From Nitrospirota bacterium (GTDB lineage: Bacteria > Nitrospirota > Nitrospiria > Nitrospirales > UBA8639), in NCBI GenBank assembly GCA_029864405.1, contig JAOTTP010000005.1:1-64000 (forward strand): 64,000 nt of DNA, written 5' to 3'. Both the position numbers and the translations under genes were made by a program. The notes below the pieces were generated by a model. The model had not been told where the DNA came from, ran no database searches, and saw only the letters and a list, made by a program, of their open reading frames with translations. Shown one piece after another: positions 1-8,170 of this stretch; position 1 is the first letter of the stretch, and each line of letters starts with the position of its first letter.

Positions 1-246
1 CTCAGCGGGTGGTGGTATCCACTCATTGAGTTAACCAAGCCGGCTCAGCGCCTGGCAGTGGAACGGGTTCGCCGGTTGGGAAGTCCAGTGCTGCTGTTGT
101 CCTGGGTGCCCTTTATTGGTGATCCGCTGTGTCTGGCGGCAGGGTGGTTGCGAATAACCTGGGTTGGCGCCCTCTTGTTCATGGGGATTGGCAAAGGTTG
201 TCGGTATGCCGTCTTGTTTGCCCTGTTGCCCTCCAGCGGCGGGTGA
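1..246 (+). CDS. YqaA/DedA-like (VTT) membrane protein, 3' end only
   Basis: The frame is open from the first base of the window and ends at TGA 244-246, so only the last 81 residues are seen. The visible part has a short loop with PLIELTKP, a hydrophobic segment around LLLSWVPFIGDPLCLAAG, and a second one ending in GIGKGCRYAVLFALL. The pattern W-x-P-x-I-G-D-P followed by a G(K/R)xxRY helix is typical of small YqaA/DedA-type inner-membrane proteins (VTT/SNARE-associated family), which are thought to act in lipid transport or membrane homeostasis. The substrate cannot be told from this fragment. The N-terminal part lies before the window. Confidence 0.65.
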   Translation, partial: LSGWWYPLIELTKPAQRLAVERVRRLGSPVLLLSWVPFIGDPLCLAAGWLRITWVGALLFMGIGKGCRYAVLFALLPSSGG

Positions 247-566
247 ACGACACAGACGTCTGCCTCTAGGAGCCTGTCGGACTTAGGAAGAATCGGCTGC
301 AAAAATGTCTAAGCGGTTCATATTTCAGGGCTTTCTTGGTCCATAGTTCCACTATAGGGCCGGCGAAATCGTCAAAATCTCCCCTCGCTCAGCCGTTTTT
401 TCGCTTTCGATTCCCCAAGCCCGACAGGCTCCTAGCATTCAGAAAACGTTGTTGGTATGGTTGGCCTTCCGTCTTACCTGGTGAGATACAACATCGTGAT
501 TAGTCAATTGCTGTCCATTCAACCGGTTTTTCATCTACTCGAAACACCTCATGGAGTCGTCACATC
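247..566. other. Intergenic region between the YqaA-like gene and the DegT gene
   Basis: Apart from the MITE-like element at 266-435 I see no gene. The last 130 bases before the aminotransferase probably hold its promoter, but no convincing -35/-10 pair stands out. A weak Shine-Dalgarno GGAG lies shortly before the GTG start at 567. Confidence 0.5.
266..435. mobile_element. MITE-like 170-bp element with terminal inverted repeats
   Basis: The left end CTAGGAGCCTGTCGG (266-280) is the exact reverse complement of the right end CCGACAGGCTCCTAG (421-435), and the match continues imperfectly a few bases inward. The outer CTAG is its own complement, so it may be a 4-bp target duplication rather than part of the repeat. 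No coding frame of note lies inside. This is the form of a non-autonomous miniature transposable element; the parent transposase is not in the window. Confidence 0.55.
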
Positions 567-1685
567 GTGAACGTACCCCTTCTTGATTTGAAATCCCAAT
601 ACGCCGGCATCAAACAGGACATTCAGATGGTGTTGGAAGAGGTGTGTGCGGAGCAAAGTTTTATTCTGGGAGCCCATGTTCAGAAACTGGAGCAAACCCT
701 GGCGTCATACATCGGCACGGACCATGCGATTGGAGTAGCGTCAGGAAGCGATGCGTTACTGTTGTCGTTGATGGAGATAGGGATTCAACCGGGCGATCGC
801 GTCGTGACGGTTCCGTTTACATTTTTCGCGTCCGCAGGGGTGATTTCCCGGCTTCATGCCCGTCCAGTGTTTGTGGATGTGACGTCTGATACGTTCAATC
901 TTGATCCCACCCGGTTAGCCGATATTCTCACTCACGACGTCAAAGCCATTCTTCCGGTCCATCTCTTTGGGCAATGCGCGGACATGGAAACAATCATTCG
1001 GATCGCAGACGAACAGGGAATCCCGGTCATTGAGGACGCCTGTCAGGCCATCGGTGCCGCTCGAAACGGTGTCCAAGCCGGAGCGTTTGGACGCACGGGG
1101 TGCTTCAGCTTTTTCCCGTCGAAAAATTTAGGGGGATTTGGTGACGGCGGATTGATTGCCACGCGGGACCCGCTGGTGGCCGAGCGACTGCAACTCTTGC
1201 GTGTGCACGGGAGCCGTTCAGAATATCATCATCATTTAATCGGGATGAACAGCCGGTTGGATGCACTGCAAGCGGCCATCCTCCAGGTGAAATTTCAGCA
1301 TTTGGCTCAGTGGACCGCCAAGCGCCAAGCCCATGCGGCCTCTTACCAGCAGCTGTTTCATGCATGCAACCTGGATGAGCGGCTTACGTTACCGATCGTG
1401 GCATCCGGCAATAGTCATGTCTACAACCAATTCACCATTCGCACCCCACAGCGAGACGAACTCAGTGCCTATCTGACCCAACACGGAATAGGAAACCGGA
1501 TTTATTATCCCGTCCCTCTCCACCTTCAGGAATGTTACCAGGCTCTCGGGTATCACAAAGGCGATTTCCCCGTCTCGGAACAGCTCTCCCAAGAGGTGCT
1601 TTCTCTCCCCATTTATCCGGAACTCACACCGGATCAACTCCAGTATGTAGTCGACACGATCAAAAACTTTTTTGATCGTCATTAA
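567..1685 (+). CDS. DegT/DnrJ/EryC1/StrS family PLP-dependent aminotransferase
   Basis: A 372-residue protein of normal length for the DegT/DnrJ/EryC1/StrS family, which transfers an amino group to keto-sugars, usually nucleotide-linked, for surface polysaccharides or secondary metabolites. The PLP lysine is K186 in FSFFPSKNLGGFGDGG, the ring-nitrogen aspartate is D157 in VIEDACQ, and the glycine-rich GVASGSDALLL (56-66) is the phosphate-binding part. The C-terminal half ends with the family pattern YPVPLHLQ...LSLPIYPELT. The start is GTG. It stands alone between a membrane protein gene and the opposed queF, so the sugar substrate cannot be assigned. The family call is firm; the pathway is unknown. 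Confidence 0.9.
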   Translation: MNVPLLDLKSQYAGIKQDIQMVLEEVCAEQSFILGAHVQKLEQTLASYIGTDHAIGVASGSDALLLSLMEIGIQPGDRVVTVPFTFFASAGVISRLHARPVFVDVTSDTFNLDPTRLADILTHDVKAILPVHLFGQCADMETIIRIADEQGIPVIEDACQAIGAARNGVQAGAFGRTGCFSFFPSKNLGGFGDGGLIATRDPLVAERLQLLRVHGSRSEYHHHLIGMNSRLDALQAAILQVKFQHLAQWTAKRQAHAASYQQLFHACNLDERLTLPIVASGNSHVYNQFTIRTPQRDELSAYLTQHGIGNRIYYPVPLHLQECYQALGYHKGDFPVSEQLSQEVLSLPIYPELTPDQLQYVVDTIKNFFDRH

Positions 1686-1737
1686 AGCCACAAAAATCAA
1701 AGATTTACTGGAAAAGCAGGCTGAGAAACGAGAGGCC

Positions 1738-2145
1738 CTATTGAGGAGGATAGCGGGCTTGGATAACGCTGCGGAGCCCACCTCTGGCGGTGAATTCTCC
1801 AGTCACAGTTGCTGAGATTGGACGACAGGCTTTGACGAAATCGGCCAGAATTTTGTTGACCGCATTCTCATAAAAGATGCCGAGGTTTCGATAGGCGTGG
1901 ATATACATTTTAAGGGATTTTAATTCCAGACAGGATTTGTCCGGCACATAGGTCAATCGGATTGTTCCAAAATCAGGGAGCCCTGTCTTGGGACAAATGG
2001 CCGTATATTCCGGAATCTCTATGGTAATTTCGTAGCCCGGATATTGGTTAGGCCAGGTTTCGATACGAGGTAGTTTATCGGCAATCCCGCTCTTGGCATG
2101 CCGTTCCGAATAGCCCGATCGTGGGGAAGGTCGAGATTTTTTCAT
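1738..2145 (-). CDS. queF: NADPH-dependent 7-cyano-7-deazaguanine reductase
   Basis: A 135-residue short-type (YkvM-like) QueF. It reduces the nitrile of preQ0 to the amine preQ1, a cytoplasmic step in making the queuosine of tRNA anticodons. The nucleophile that forms the thioimide with preQ0 is C51 in AICPKTGLPDFG, with the partner D58. The QueF signature follows as CLELKSLKMYIHAYRN (E74 contacts substrate). T-fold proteins of this size work as multimers. It is convergent with the DegT gene and shows no operon partner; other que genes are not in the window. The length and both catalytic residues are normal. Confidence 0.95.
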   Translation of the reverse strand: MKKSRPSPRSGYSERHAKSGIADKLPRIETWPNQYPGYEITIEIPEYTAICPKTGLPDFGTIRLTYVPDKSCLELKSLKMYIHAYRNLGIFYENAVNKILADFVKACRPISATVTGEFTARGGLRSVIQARYPPQ

Positions 2146-2396
2146 GAGTTGAAAGCTAGATCTCCCAATTGTTGTTTGAAAAGGGGACCTAGTCTACTCT
2201 TTTCTGAAATTTCCTCGCAACCGCATGCCGCCAGTTTCTTGAGAATACCCCTACCCTGGGCTATAATCGCCTCTCATTTCCGGCGCGCATTGTTTGTTGC
2301 CGAAGCCGTTGTTATTCACAATCCTAAAGGTACCCTTACCCCGATCATGCTTGTGTGACGTGGGCGTCTCATGTGTCGATAAGACGGGGGGATGTT

Positions 2397-2924
2397 ATGG
2401 GGTCTAAGACTATGAGCAGTAAAACCATGTTGGAAGCTGATGATTTTGTGAAAGGCCTGCAAGGCATTGGGTTCGATTTTTTTACCGGTGTTCCGGACAC
2501 GATTTTGGGTGGCATTATTGCCCATTTGACGGAAGAACGGTTGTATACCCCGGCGGTCCGTGAGGATGAAGCGGTGGCGATGGCCGCGGGAGCCTACCTG
2601 GGCGGGAAAATCCCGGTGGTGTTGATGCAAAACTCCGGCTTAGGCAATGCCCTCAATGTCCTGGCTTCTCTCAATTTGATTTATCAGATTCCCTGTTTGC
2701 TGTTGGTGTCCTGGCGTGGCTTTGAAGGCAAGGATGCTCCAGAGCATCTGGTGATGGGGGAAACCATGACGACGCTCTTGGATACGGTGCGGATTCCACA
2801 TCGGACGTTGTCGCAGGAGACGATTGTGGAGGATCTGAAATGGACGGCCACTACATTTATGGAGAAGCGAATCCCTGTGGCGTTATTGTTAAAAAAGGGC
2901 ATCGTGAAAACCATTCAACCCTAG
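2397..2924 (+). CDS. Phosphonopyruvate decarboxylase, alpha (PYR-domain) subunit
   Basis: A 175-residue protein matching the N-terminal TPP-dependent half of phosphonopyruvate (or sulfopyruvate) decarboxylase. Key stretches are GVPDTILGGI, the conserved acid in VREDEAVAMAAGAYLGG that activates TPP, QNSGLGNALN, and SWRGFEGKDAPEHLVMGE, the last close to the WRG..G.KDEPQH pattern of phosphonopyruvate decarboxylases. The ATG at 2397 follows a G-rich Shine-Dalgarno; an upstream GTG in frame at 2355 has none. It opens an operon running to 8061. Most bacterial enzymes of this type are one chain of about 380 residues; here the two halves are separate genes, as in archaeal ComDE. The AEP transaminase downstream favours phosphonopyruvate as the substrate. 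Confidence 0.82.
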   Translation: MGSKTMSSKTMLEADDFVKGLQGIGFDFFTGVPDTILGGIIAHLTEERLYTPAVREDEAVAMAAGAYLGGKIPVVLMQNSGLGNALNVLASLNLIYQIPCLLLVSWRGFEGKDAPEHLVMGETMTTLLDTVRIPHRTLSQETIVEDLKWTATTFMEKRIPVALLLKKGIVKTIQP

Positions 2925-3078
2925 TGGGATGTTGAGGAGCAGTCCGCATGGCCCTGTCAGGCGTACTCGACTCGGTCTCGTTAGGAAAGAGTAGCCAATC
3001 CGCAACTCCTGCTCTGTGAGTTGGTCAACGGGTTGGTCGTCAACGCTGACCACTAACCATTGTGTTGGAGATTTGAAG

Positions 3079-3660
3079 ATGATTGGTCCGGAAGAAGGTG
3101 TGATGCAGAGTCGGGCGCAGGCGATGGCGGCCATGTTGGAACTCATGACTGATCAATTGCTTATTGTCTGCAATGGGTTTCCCTCCCGTGAAGCCTGTAA
3201 ACTTCGTGATCGGGCTCACAACTTTTATATGATTGGCTCGATGGGTGCGACGGCTGGTATCGGATTAGGATTGGCGCTGGCCCAGCCCGAAAAAACGGTG
3301 GTCGTTTTTGATGGTGACGGAAATGTGCTGATGAGTCTTGGCACCTTGGCCACCATTAGCGCATTGAGGCCGAAAAATCTTATTCATGTGGTGTTCGATA
3401 ACGAGGTGTATGGCACCACCGGCAATCAACCCACCTATTCCAGGGTTGTGGGCCTGGATAAAATGGCGAAAGCGGCGGGATATCAGAATGTCGAACGAGT
3501 TTGGGAACGAGAAGATATTGTGTATGAGTTTAAAGCAATGTTAGGGGAGGACGGGCCGAGCTTTTTGTTGGTCAAGGTGAATGAACAGCTTGAGGAAGCG
3601 GATCGGATTGCCTTGAGCCCGGCTGAGCTGACGAAACGGTTTAAGGGGAGTGTCACCTAA
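3079..3660 (+). CDS. Phosphonopyruvate decarboxylase, beta (TPP-binding) subunit
   Basis: A 193-residue partner of the preceding gene, equal to the C-terminal PP domain. The TPP/magnesium motif is seen as VFDGDGNVLM, with the closing asparagine in FDNEVYG, then TTGNQPTYS, which is shared by ComE-type and phosphonopyruvate enzymes. NFYMIGSMGATAGIGLGLALAQPEK is the usual lead-in. The ATG at 3079 has GGAG eight bases upstream and is preferred over the longer frame. Together the two subunits should turn phosphonopyruvate into phosphonoacetaldehyde, the irreversible step that pulls the unfavourable PEP mutase reaction forward. A 154-bp gap separates the subunits, unusually wide for this operon. 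Sulfopyruvate decarboxylase (toward taurine or coenzyme M) is the alternative. Confidence 0.82.
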   Translation: MIGPEEGVMQSRAQAMAAMLELMTDQLLIVCNGFPSREACKLRDRAHNFYMIGSMGATAGIGLGLALAQPEKTVVVFDGDGNVLMSLGTLATISALRPKNLIHVVFDNEVYGTTGNQPTYSRVVGLDKMAKAAGYQNVERVWEREDIVYEFKAMLGEDGPSFLLVKVNEQLEEADRIALSPAELTKRFKGSVT

Positions 3661-3728
3661 CGACAACATGGATGTGTTCGCGTGGAAGCCTAATCGCCAG
3701 CGTGTAAGCGTGTAAAGGAAGAGGATTC

Positions 3729-4817
3729 ATGATTTTACTCAATCCCGGTCCGGTCAATGTGTCTGAAAGAGTCCGTAACGCGTTACGTCAACCGGATATC
3801 TGTCATCGAGAGTCGGAGTGTTCGGAATTACTGGCTGATATCCGGCATAAATTGCTGAAGGCTTTCGTTCCTGGGGAGGAAGACGAGTACACCGCCATTG
3901 TCTTGACGGGTTCCGGCACGGCGGCCGTGGAAGCAGCGTTAATGTCCAGCATCCCTATGGGGAAGCGGGCGATGGTGATTAACAATGGGGTGTATGGGCA
4001 ACGGATGTCTTCCATGCTGATGACGCACCGTTTGGGGACGCCGGACTTAAAATATGACTGGGGAGTCGTCCCGGATCCGGAGACGGTTGATTTGGCGCTG
4101 AAGCAACACCCGGAAGTGCACACCGTCGCTATGGTTCATCATGAAACGACGCTGGGATTGATTAATCCGGTGAAGGACATTGCGGAGATCGTGGACCGGC
4201 ATAATCGGGTGTTTATGGTGGATTCTGTGAGCGGGCTGGGCGGAGAAGCGCTGGATATTGCCGGAAATAAATTGTACATGGTCGCGGGGGCCGCTCAGAA
4301 ATGTATTCAAGGACTTCCAGGTGCGGCGTTTGTGCTGGTGCGAAAAGGCTTTATGGAGCGGGTGCTAAAGTATCCTAAGCGGTCCTGGTATTTGAATCTG
4401 GCCAATTATTATGAAGAGCAGGAGCGGGGGACGATCCCATTTACTCCAGCCGTGCAGGTCTATTATGCCTTCCGGGAGGCCCTGAATGAACTCTTAGAAG
4501 AAGGCCTCGACAATCGGATTCAACGATTTCACGGCTATGCCACCACCATCCGGACACGTTTTGAAGAGTGGGGGGTGAAGCCGGTACTGGCTCCTGCCCT
4601 TCAAGGTCATACCTTAACGGCGTTTTATCTTCCGGAAGGGTGTGCCTACCAAAGGCTGCATGACGAGTTAAAGCAAGCCGGCTATGTGATCTATGCCGGA
4701 CAAGGACATTTGGAAGAGAAAATTTTCAGGGTCGCCAATATTGGGGCCCTGACCAATCAGAATATTGAGGGATTTCTCTCCGCTTTTCAGGCCACACTAT
4801 CGGGGGCGCGAGCGTGA
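3729..4817 (+). CDS. phnW: 2-aminoethylphosphonate--pyruvate transaminase
   Basis: A 362-residue class V (fold type I) PLP aminotransferase. It interconverts phosphonoacetaldehyde and 2-aminoethylphosphonate, acting here in the synthetic direction. The start MILLNPGPVNVSERVR and the PLP lysine K191 in AAQKCIQGLPG resemble PhnW (KCIQGVPG in known members); D165 in VFMVDSVSGLGGE is the ring-nitrogen aspartate. GSGTAAVEAA (61-70) binds the cofactor phosphate. It follows the decarboxylase by 68 bp and its stop overlaps the next start (GTGA), so the genes are translationally coupled. Position between a phosphonopyruvate decarboxylase and a cytidylyltransferase points to AEP production rather than breakdown; no phosphonatase (phnX) is nearby. 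Confidence 0.87.
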   Translation: MILLNPGPVNVSERVRNALRQPDICHRESECSELLADIRHKLLKAFVPGEEDEYTAIVLTGSGTAAVEAALMSSIPMGKRAMVINNGVYGQRMSSMLMTHRLGTPDLKYDWGVVPDPETVDLALKQHPEVHTVAMVHHETTLGLINPVKDIAEIVDRHNRVFMVDSVSGLGGEALDIAGNKLYMVAGAAQKCIQGLPGAAFVLVRKGFMERVLKYPKRSWYLNLANYYEEQERGTIPFTPAVQVYYAFREALNELLEEGLDNRIQRFHGYATTIRTRFEEWGVKPVLAPALQGHTLTAFYLPEGCAYQRLHDELKQAGYVIYAGQGHLEEKIFRVANIGALTNQNIEGFLSAFQATLSGARA

Positions 4818-5575
4818 AAGCGATTATCTTTGCAGCAGGTGTCGGCAAACGATTGCAAGGTGTCACGCAGGGTCGACCGAAATGCCTGGTCGATATTGGC
4901 GGGAGGACATTGTTATCCCGGCATGTCGAAAACCTGGGGCAATTGGGTGTGCGACAGGTGGTGTTGGTCGTGGGGTTCGCTCAAGACCATATTCGAAAAG
5001 CCATGGCCGCTGACCCCTTTGCCCACGATATCCGGTGGGTGGTGAATGAACAGTTTACGCGTGGGAGCATGACGTCACTGTGGGCGGCACGGTCTGAAAT
5101 GGATGACGATGTGGTGCTGATGGATGCCGATGTTCTGTATGCCCCAACGATTTTGGCACGATTGCTCCATTCTTCCTTCCCGACGGCCTTGTTAATGGAT
5201 GAGACGGTGAAGCAGGAATCTGAAGAATGTATGATTGCTGCGAAGGCTGGGCGAGTCCTCACCTTAAGTAAAACCTTGCCATCCGCCTATGATGAGGCCG
5301 GCGAAGGGGTCGGGTTTCTCAAAGTCCAACAACAGGATATTCCAGCGCTGTTGCAATCGGTCCAGGCCTATGTCGAAGCAGGAGCGCTGGATATGGAATA
5401 TGAGGACGCGCTACAAGGGTTTTTTCGGGAGGTATCGGTGGGATACGAGAAAATCGGGGGTCTTCCGTGGATAGAAATTGATTTTCCTGAGGATATAGCC
5501 CGAGCCGCTTCTGAGATCTTGCCTGCCGTGATGAATTTAGAGGAGAATACCAGAACGACCGCACTGACATCGTAG
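4814..5575 (+). CDS. PntC/LicC-like nucleotidyltransferase, probable AEP cytidylyltransferase
   Basis: A 253-residue GT-A fold NTP transferase. The nucleotide loop is AAGVGKRLQGVTQGRPKCLVDIGG (near residues 8-30), the metal-binding acids are D104/D106 in VLMDADVLY, and the C-terminal WIEIDFPEDI is the second metal site common to LicC (phosphocholine) and PntC (AEP) cytidylyltransferases. TRGSMTSLWAA after the core is also typical of this branch. By context it should make CMP-AEP from CTP and AEP, the activated donor for lipid or glycan head groups. The GTG start lies inside the stop of phnW. Substrate is inferred from neighbours, since choline phosphate or ethanolamine phosphate would use the same fold. 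Confidence 0.78.
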   Translation: MKAIIFAAGVGKRLQGVTQGRPKCLVDIGGRTLLSRHVENLGQLGVRQVVLVVGFAQDHIRKAMAADPFAHDIRWVVNEQFTRGSMTSLWAARSEMDDDVVLMDADVLYAPTILARLLHSSFPTALLMDETVKQESEECMIAAKAGRVLTLSKTLPSAYDEAGEGVGFLKVQQQDIPALLQSVQAYVEAGALDMEYEDALQGFFREVSVGYEKIGGLPWIEIDFPEDIARAASEILPAVMNLEENTRTTALTS

Positions 5576-5585
5576 GAATGAGTGT

Positions 5586-7070
5586 ATGGACGGAACACTT
5601 AAACAAGAAGCCACCCACGCGGTCGATACGGCAATTTTATTGACGTCGGTCGGCGTTTTTGATTCGGGAGGCGCTGGGACGGGCGAAGCGGTTCCCAGTC
5701 CGCTGACTCGTGTCGGCGGCATGACGCTGTTTCAACGAGCGGTGTTCACGTTGCAGCGAGGCGGAATCTCCCAAATTTGGGTGTTGGTTGGGGCCGAAGA
5801 ACAAGCTCTTCGTCAGTTACTTCGTGATGATAGCCGCATACAGGCTGCAGTTCGTTGGCTGCCGGTCAGGGAATTCCCTCCTCATGACCCTCAAACTTGG
5901 GAAGCCCTCGCTGAGGAAGTCAATGGAGCCTGTATGATCGTGGGTTGCCATACGGTGTACGCTCCCGCATTGGTCCAACGCTTGCGAACTGAAGGATCTC
6001 AAGGGAAGGCGGTCGTGGTCGTTGGGCACCCTGAGGAAGGGCATCACAGGGGAAATCCCGGGGTGGCGTTCCGGCCTGAAGGGCTTGAAGGACAATCAAC
6101 GTCGACGGTGGTCTTCCATGACCAGGCACTATCCCAGCCGTCACAGCCCAAAGCCAACGCTCAGACTCATGATCGAAGCCGGTTACCGCTGGTTGGGGAT
6201 CTTCTGGTTCTTCCCGCCCGGCTCTTAGGTATTTCAGGCGTGTTGCATGCCAATGGCACCAATCCGCTTCGGTTGGCCTTGGAACAAGCGGCAGTGGAAG
6301 GGGCGATTCAAACCATTGGCGGAGCTTCCCATTGGTTCAGAGATGTCCGTGGGCCCAAGGGGCCGCAATTGGCTGAACGGACGTTGTTGCACGAACTCCA
6401 AACACTCAAAGGCGGCTTGGACGGGTTGGTGGATCGGTATGTGAATCGTCAATGTTCCGGTCTGCTCACCAGGGGCTTTTTGCGGTTGGGATGGTCACCG
6501 AACACGATTACGATGGTGTCCATGGCCGCGGGGCTGGTGGCCGCGGCGCTGTTTGTGCCTGGGTCCTGGGAACTCGCCATTCTTGGTGGGCTGATTTTGC
6601 AATTGTCTGTGATTATTGATTGTTGTGATGGGGAGGTTGCCCGGCTGACGTTTTCCGAATCCAAGTTTGGGCAAGAACTGGATATTTGGGCAGACAATGT
6701 GGTGCACATCGTGTTGTTTGCTGCCATCGCCTGCGGGGCGTTTCTCCATGGCCCCTGGGAGCACACGCACCTCCCCCTTCTGCTCGGGGCCTCCGCGGTC
6801 CTAGCGAATGTCGTGTCGTTGCTGTTAGTCAATCATGCCAGGCACTTGCGATCTCGTCCTCGTGAGCTTCGGCAGCTCACAGAACAGGAACGGGCCAAAA
6901 TTGAATTTATGTTGGGCCATGTCGCCAATCGGGATTTTTCGGTCATGGTGTTGCTCAGTGCAGGGTTTGGCTTCCTGCACTGGTTTTTGGCTCTGGCCGC
7001 GATTGGCTCGTGGGTCTTTGTGATGTCGATGGCCTGGATGCTTCGTCGAAGTCTCATCTCTCGTGCTTAA
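5586..7070 (+). CDS. CDP-alcohol phosphotransferase fused to a degenerate nucleotidyltransferase domain
   Basis: A 494-residue two-domain protein. Residues about 15-250 look like an NTP-transferase fold (AILLTSVGVFDSGG, a later VVVVGHPEEGHHRGNPGV), but the usual G-x-G-x-R loop is replaced by GTGEAVPSPLTRVGG, so activity is doubtful. Residues about 285-494 are a membrane CDP-alcohol phosphotransferase with the complete motif: D345, D348, G349, A352, R353, G362, D366, D370, and several membrane helices. That domain joins a CMP-activated group to an alcohol and would here move AEP onto a lipid. The layout resembles archaeal inositol cytidylyltransferase/phosphotransferase fusions, the closest known alternative. 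Its end overlaps the next gene by 8 bp. Confidence 0.82.
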   Translation: MDGTLKQEATHAVDTAILLTSVGVFDSGGAGTGEAVPSPLTRVGGMTLFQRAVFTLQRGGISQIWVLVGAEEQALRQLLRDDSRIQAAVRWLPVREFPPHDPQTWEALAEEVNGACMIVGCHTVYAPALVQRLRTEGSQGKAVVVVGHPEEGHHRGNPGVAFRPEGLEGQSTSTVVFHDQALSQPSQPKANAQTHDRSRLPLVGDLLVLPARLLGISGVLHANGTNPLRLALEQAAVEGAIQTIGGASHWFRDVRGPKGPQLAERTLLHELQTLKGGLDGLVDRYVNRQCSGLLTRGFLRLGWSPNTITMVSMAAGLVAAALFVPGSWELAILGGLILQLSVIIDCCDGEVARLTFSESKFGQELDIWADNVVHIVLFAAIACGAFLHGPWEHTHLPLLLGASAVLANVVSLLLVNHARHLRSRPRELRQLTEQERAKIEFMLGHVANRDFSVMVLLSAGFGFLHWFLALAAIGSWVFVMSMAWMLRRSLISRA

Positions 7071-8061
7071 ACTGCTTTTCCTGATCGTTGGCCTCGCGGC
7101 CCTGGTCGGGATTGTTCTTCACATCGGTCTCGAACCGATTCAGCACACCGTTTCTCAATTAGGTCTCCTTCATCTCGGGCTCATCCTCCTTCCCATGATT
7201 CTCGTGTATGGGTTAGAAGCCTTAGGATGGCAACTTACTCTAGGTTCCCATGCTCGAAGAGTCGGGTTCATGCGGTTGTTTGCCATCAGGATGGCTGGCG
7301 AAACCGTGAATGTCACGACTCCCACGGCCTATGTGGGTGGGGAGCCCCTGAAGGCCTATCTCCTGAAACGATACGGGGTTCCAATGGTAGATGGGTTGGC
7401 GTCCGTGATTACCGCGAAGACCACCATGACCTTCGCCCAAGCGCTGTTTATCTTGCTGGGATTGGCGTTGGCTTTTTGGATTCTTGGGGATTCAGGTCAT
7501 TATTGGGTGGCGATGTTGGTCAGTTTGGGAGTCTTAGCCTCTGGCGTCTGGCTGTTTGTGATGCTCCAACGCCACGGCATCGGCATGGGGTGCTTGCGCC
7601 TATTGCGAGCGTGCCGTATCCAATTGAGCTTTCTTGAAAAACGAGAGCCTCAACTACAGGAGCTTGACGGCACAATCCGGGGCTTCTATTCCCAGCACCA
7701 GCAGACCTTTTATGCGGCGTTGGCCATATTTTTCCTGGCGTGGCTGATGGAAACGCTTGAGGTATATGCCATCCTCTACTTTCTCGATGTGAGCCTTGAT
7801 GTGTGGACCTCCATCTCCATCGCCGCGCTCACGGTCTTGATTAAAGGGGGGACGTTTTTTATCCCTGGAAGTCTTGGTGCACAAGAAGGGGGATACACGT
7901 TATTGTTGATGACGTTTGGGTATTCGGAAGTGACGGGAATCACCTTTGCCCTTATTCGACGATTGCGAGAAATTCTCTGGATTCTCCTTGGCCTTGTCTG
8001 TCTGATGTTCTTGAAAAACCAGGATGACCCATCGGACCAGATGAAGTCCTTGGAACAGTAG
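7063..8061 (+). CDS. Flippase-like membrane protein (UPF0104/lysylphosphatidylglycerol synthase TM family)
   Basis: A 332-residue integral membrane protein with about eight hydrophobic segments from the very N-terminus (LLFLIVGLAALVGIVLHIG). Conserved stretches of the AglD/MprF-type flippase family are visible: GEPLKAYLLKRYGV, ITAKTTMTFAQALF, and the late signature FFIPGSLGAQEGGYTLLL. Such proteins move lipids across the inner membrane, or are the membrane part of MprF. Starting with GTG inside the end of the phosphotransferase gene, it is probably the exporter of the head-group lipid made by this operon. No catalytic soluble domain is attached. The transported lipid is inferred only from the neighbours. 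Confidence 0.8.
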   Translation: MLKLLFLIVGLAALVGIVLHIGLEPIQHTVSQLGLLHLGLILLPMILVYGLEALGWQLTLGSHARRVGFMRLFAIRMAGETVNVTTPTAYVGGEPLKAYLLKRYGVPMVDGLASVITAKTTMTFAQALFILLGLALAFWILGDSGHYWVAMLVSLGVLASGVWLFVMLQRHGIGMGCLRLLRACRIQLSFLEKREPQLQELDGTIRGFYSQHQQTFYAALAIFFLAWLMETLEVYAILYFLDVSLDVWTSISIAALTVLIKGGTFFIPGSLGAQEGGYTLLLMTFGYSEVTGITFALIRRLREILWILLGLVCLMFLKNQDDPSDQMKSLEQ

Positions 8062-8170
8062 GGACTAAACACGTTGATTCTGCGAAAATATTCTTCGACT
8101 TGAACTCTCCGGGTCTATTGTGAATAATCGGATCCTCACGGATTGCCAGCCGAGAAAGGATTAGGAAACG

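Noticed and set aside
2925-3078. Frameshift splitting one decarboxylase gene
   Set aside because: Each half has its own stop, start and ribosome site, and two-subunit versions of this enzyme exist.
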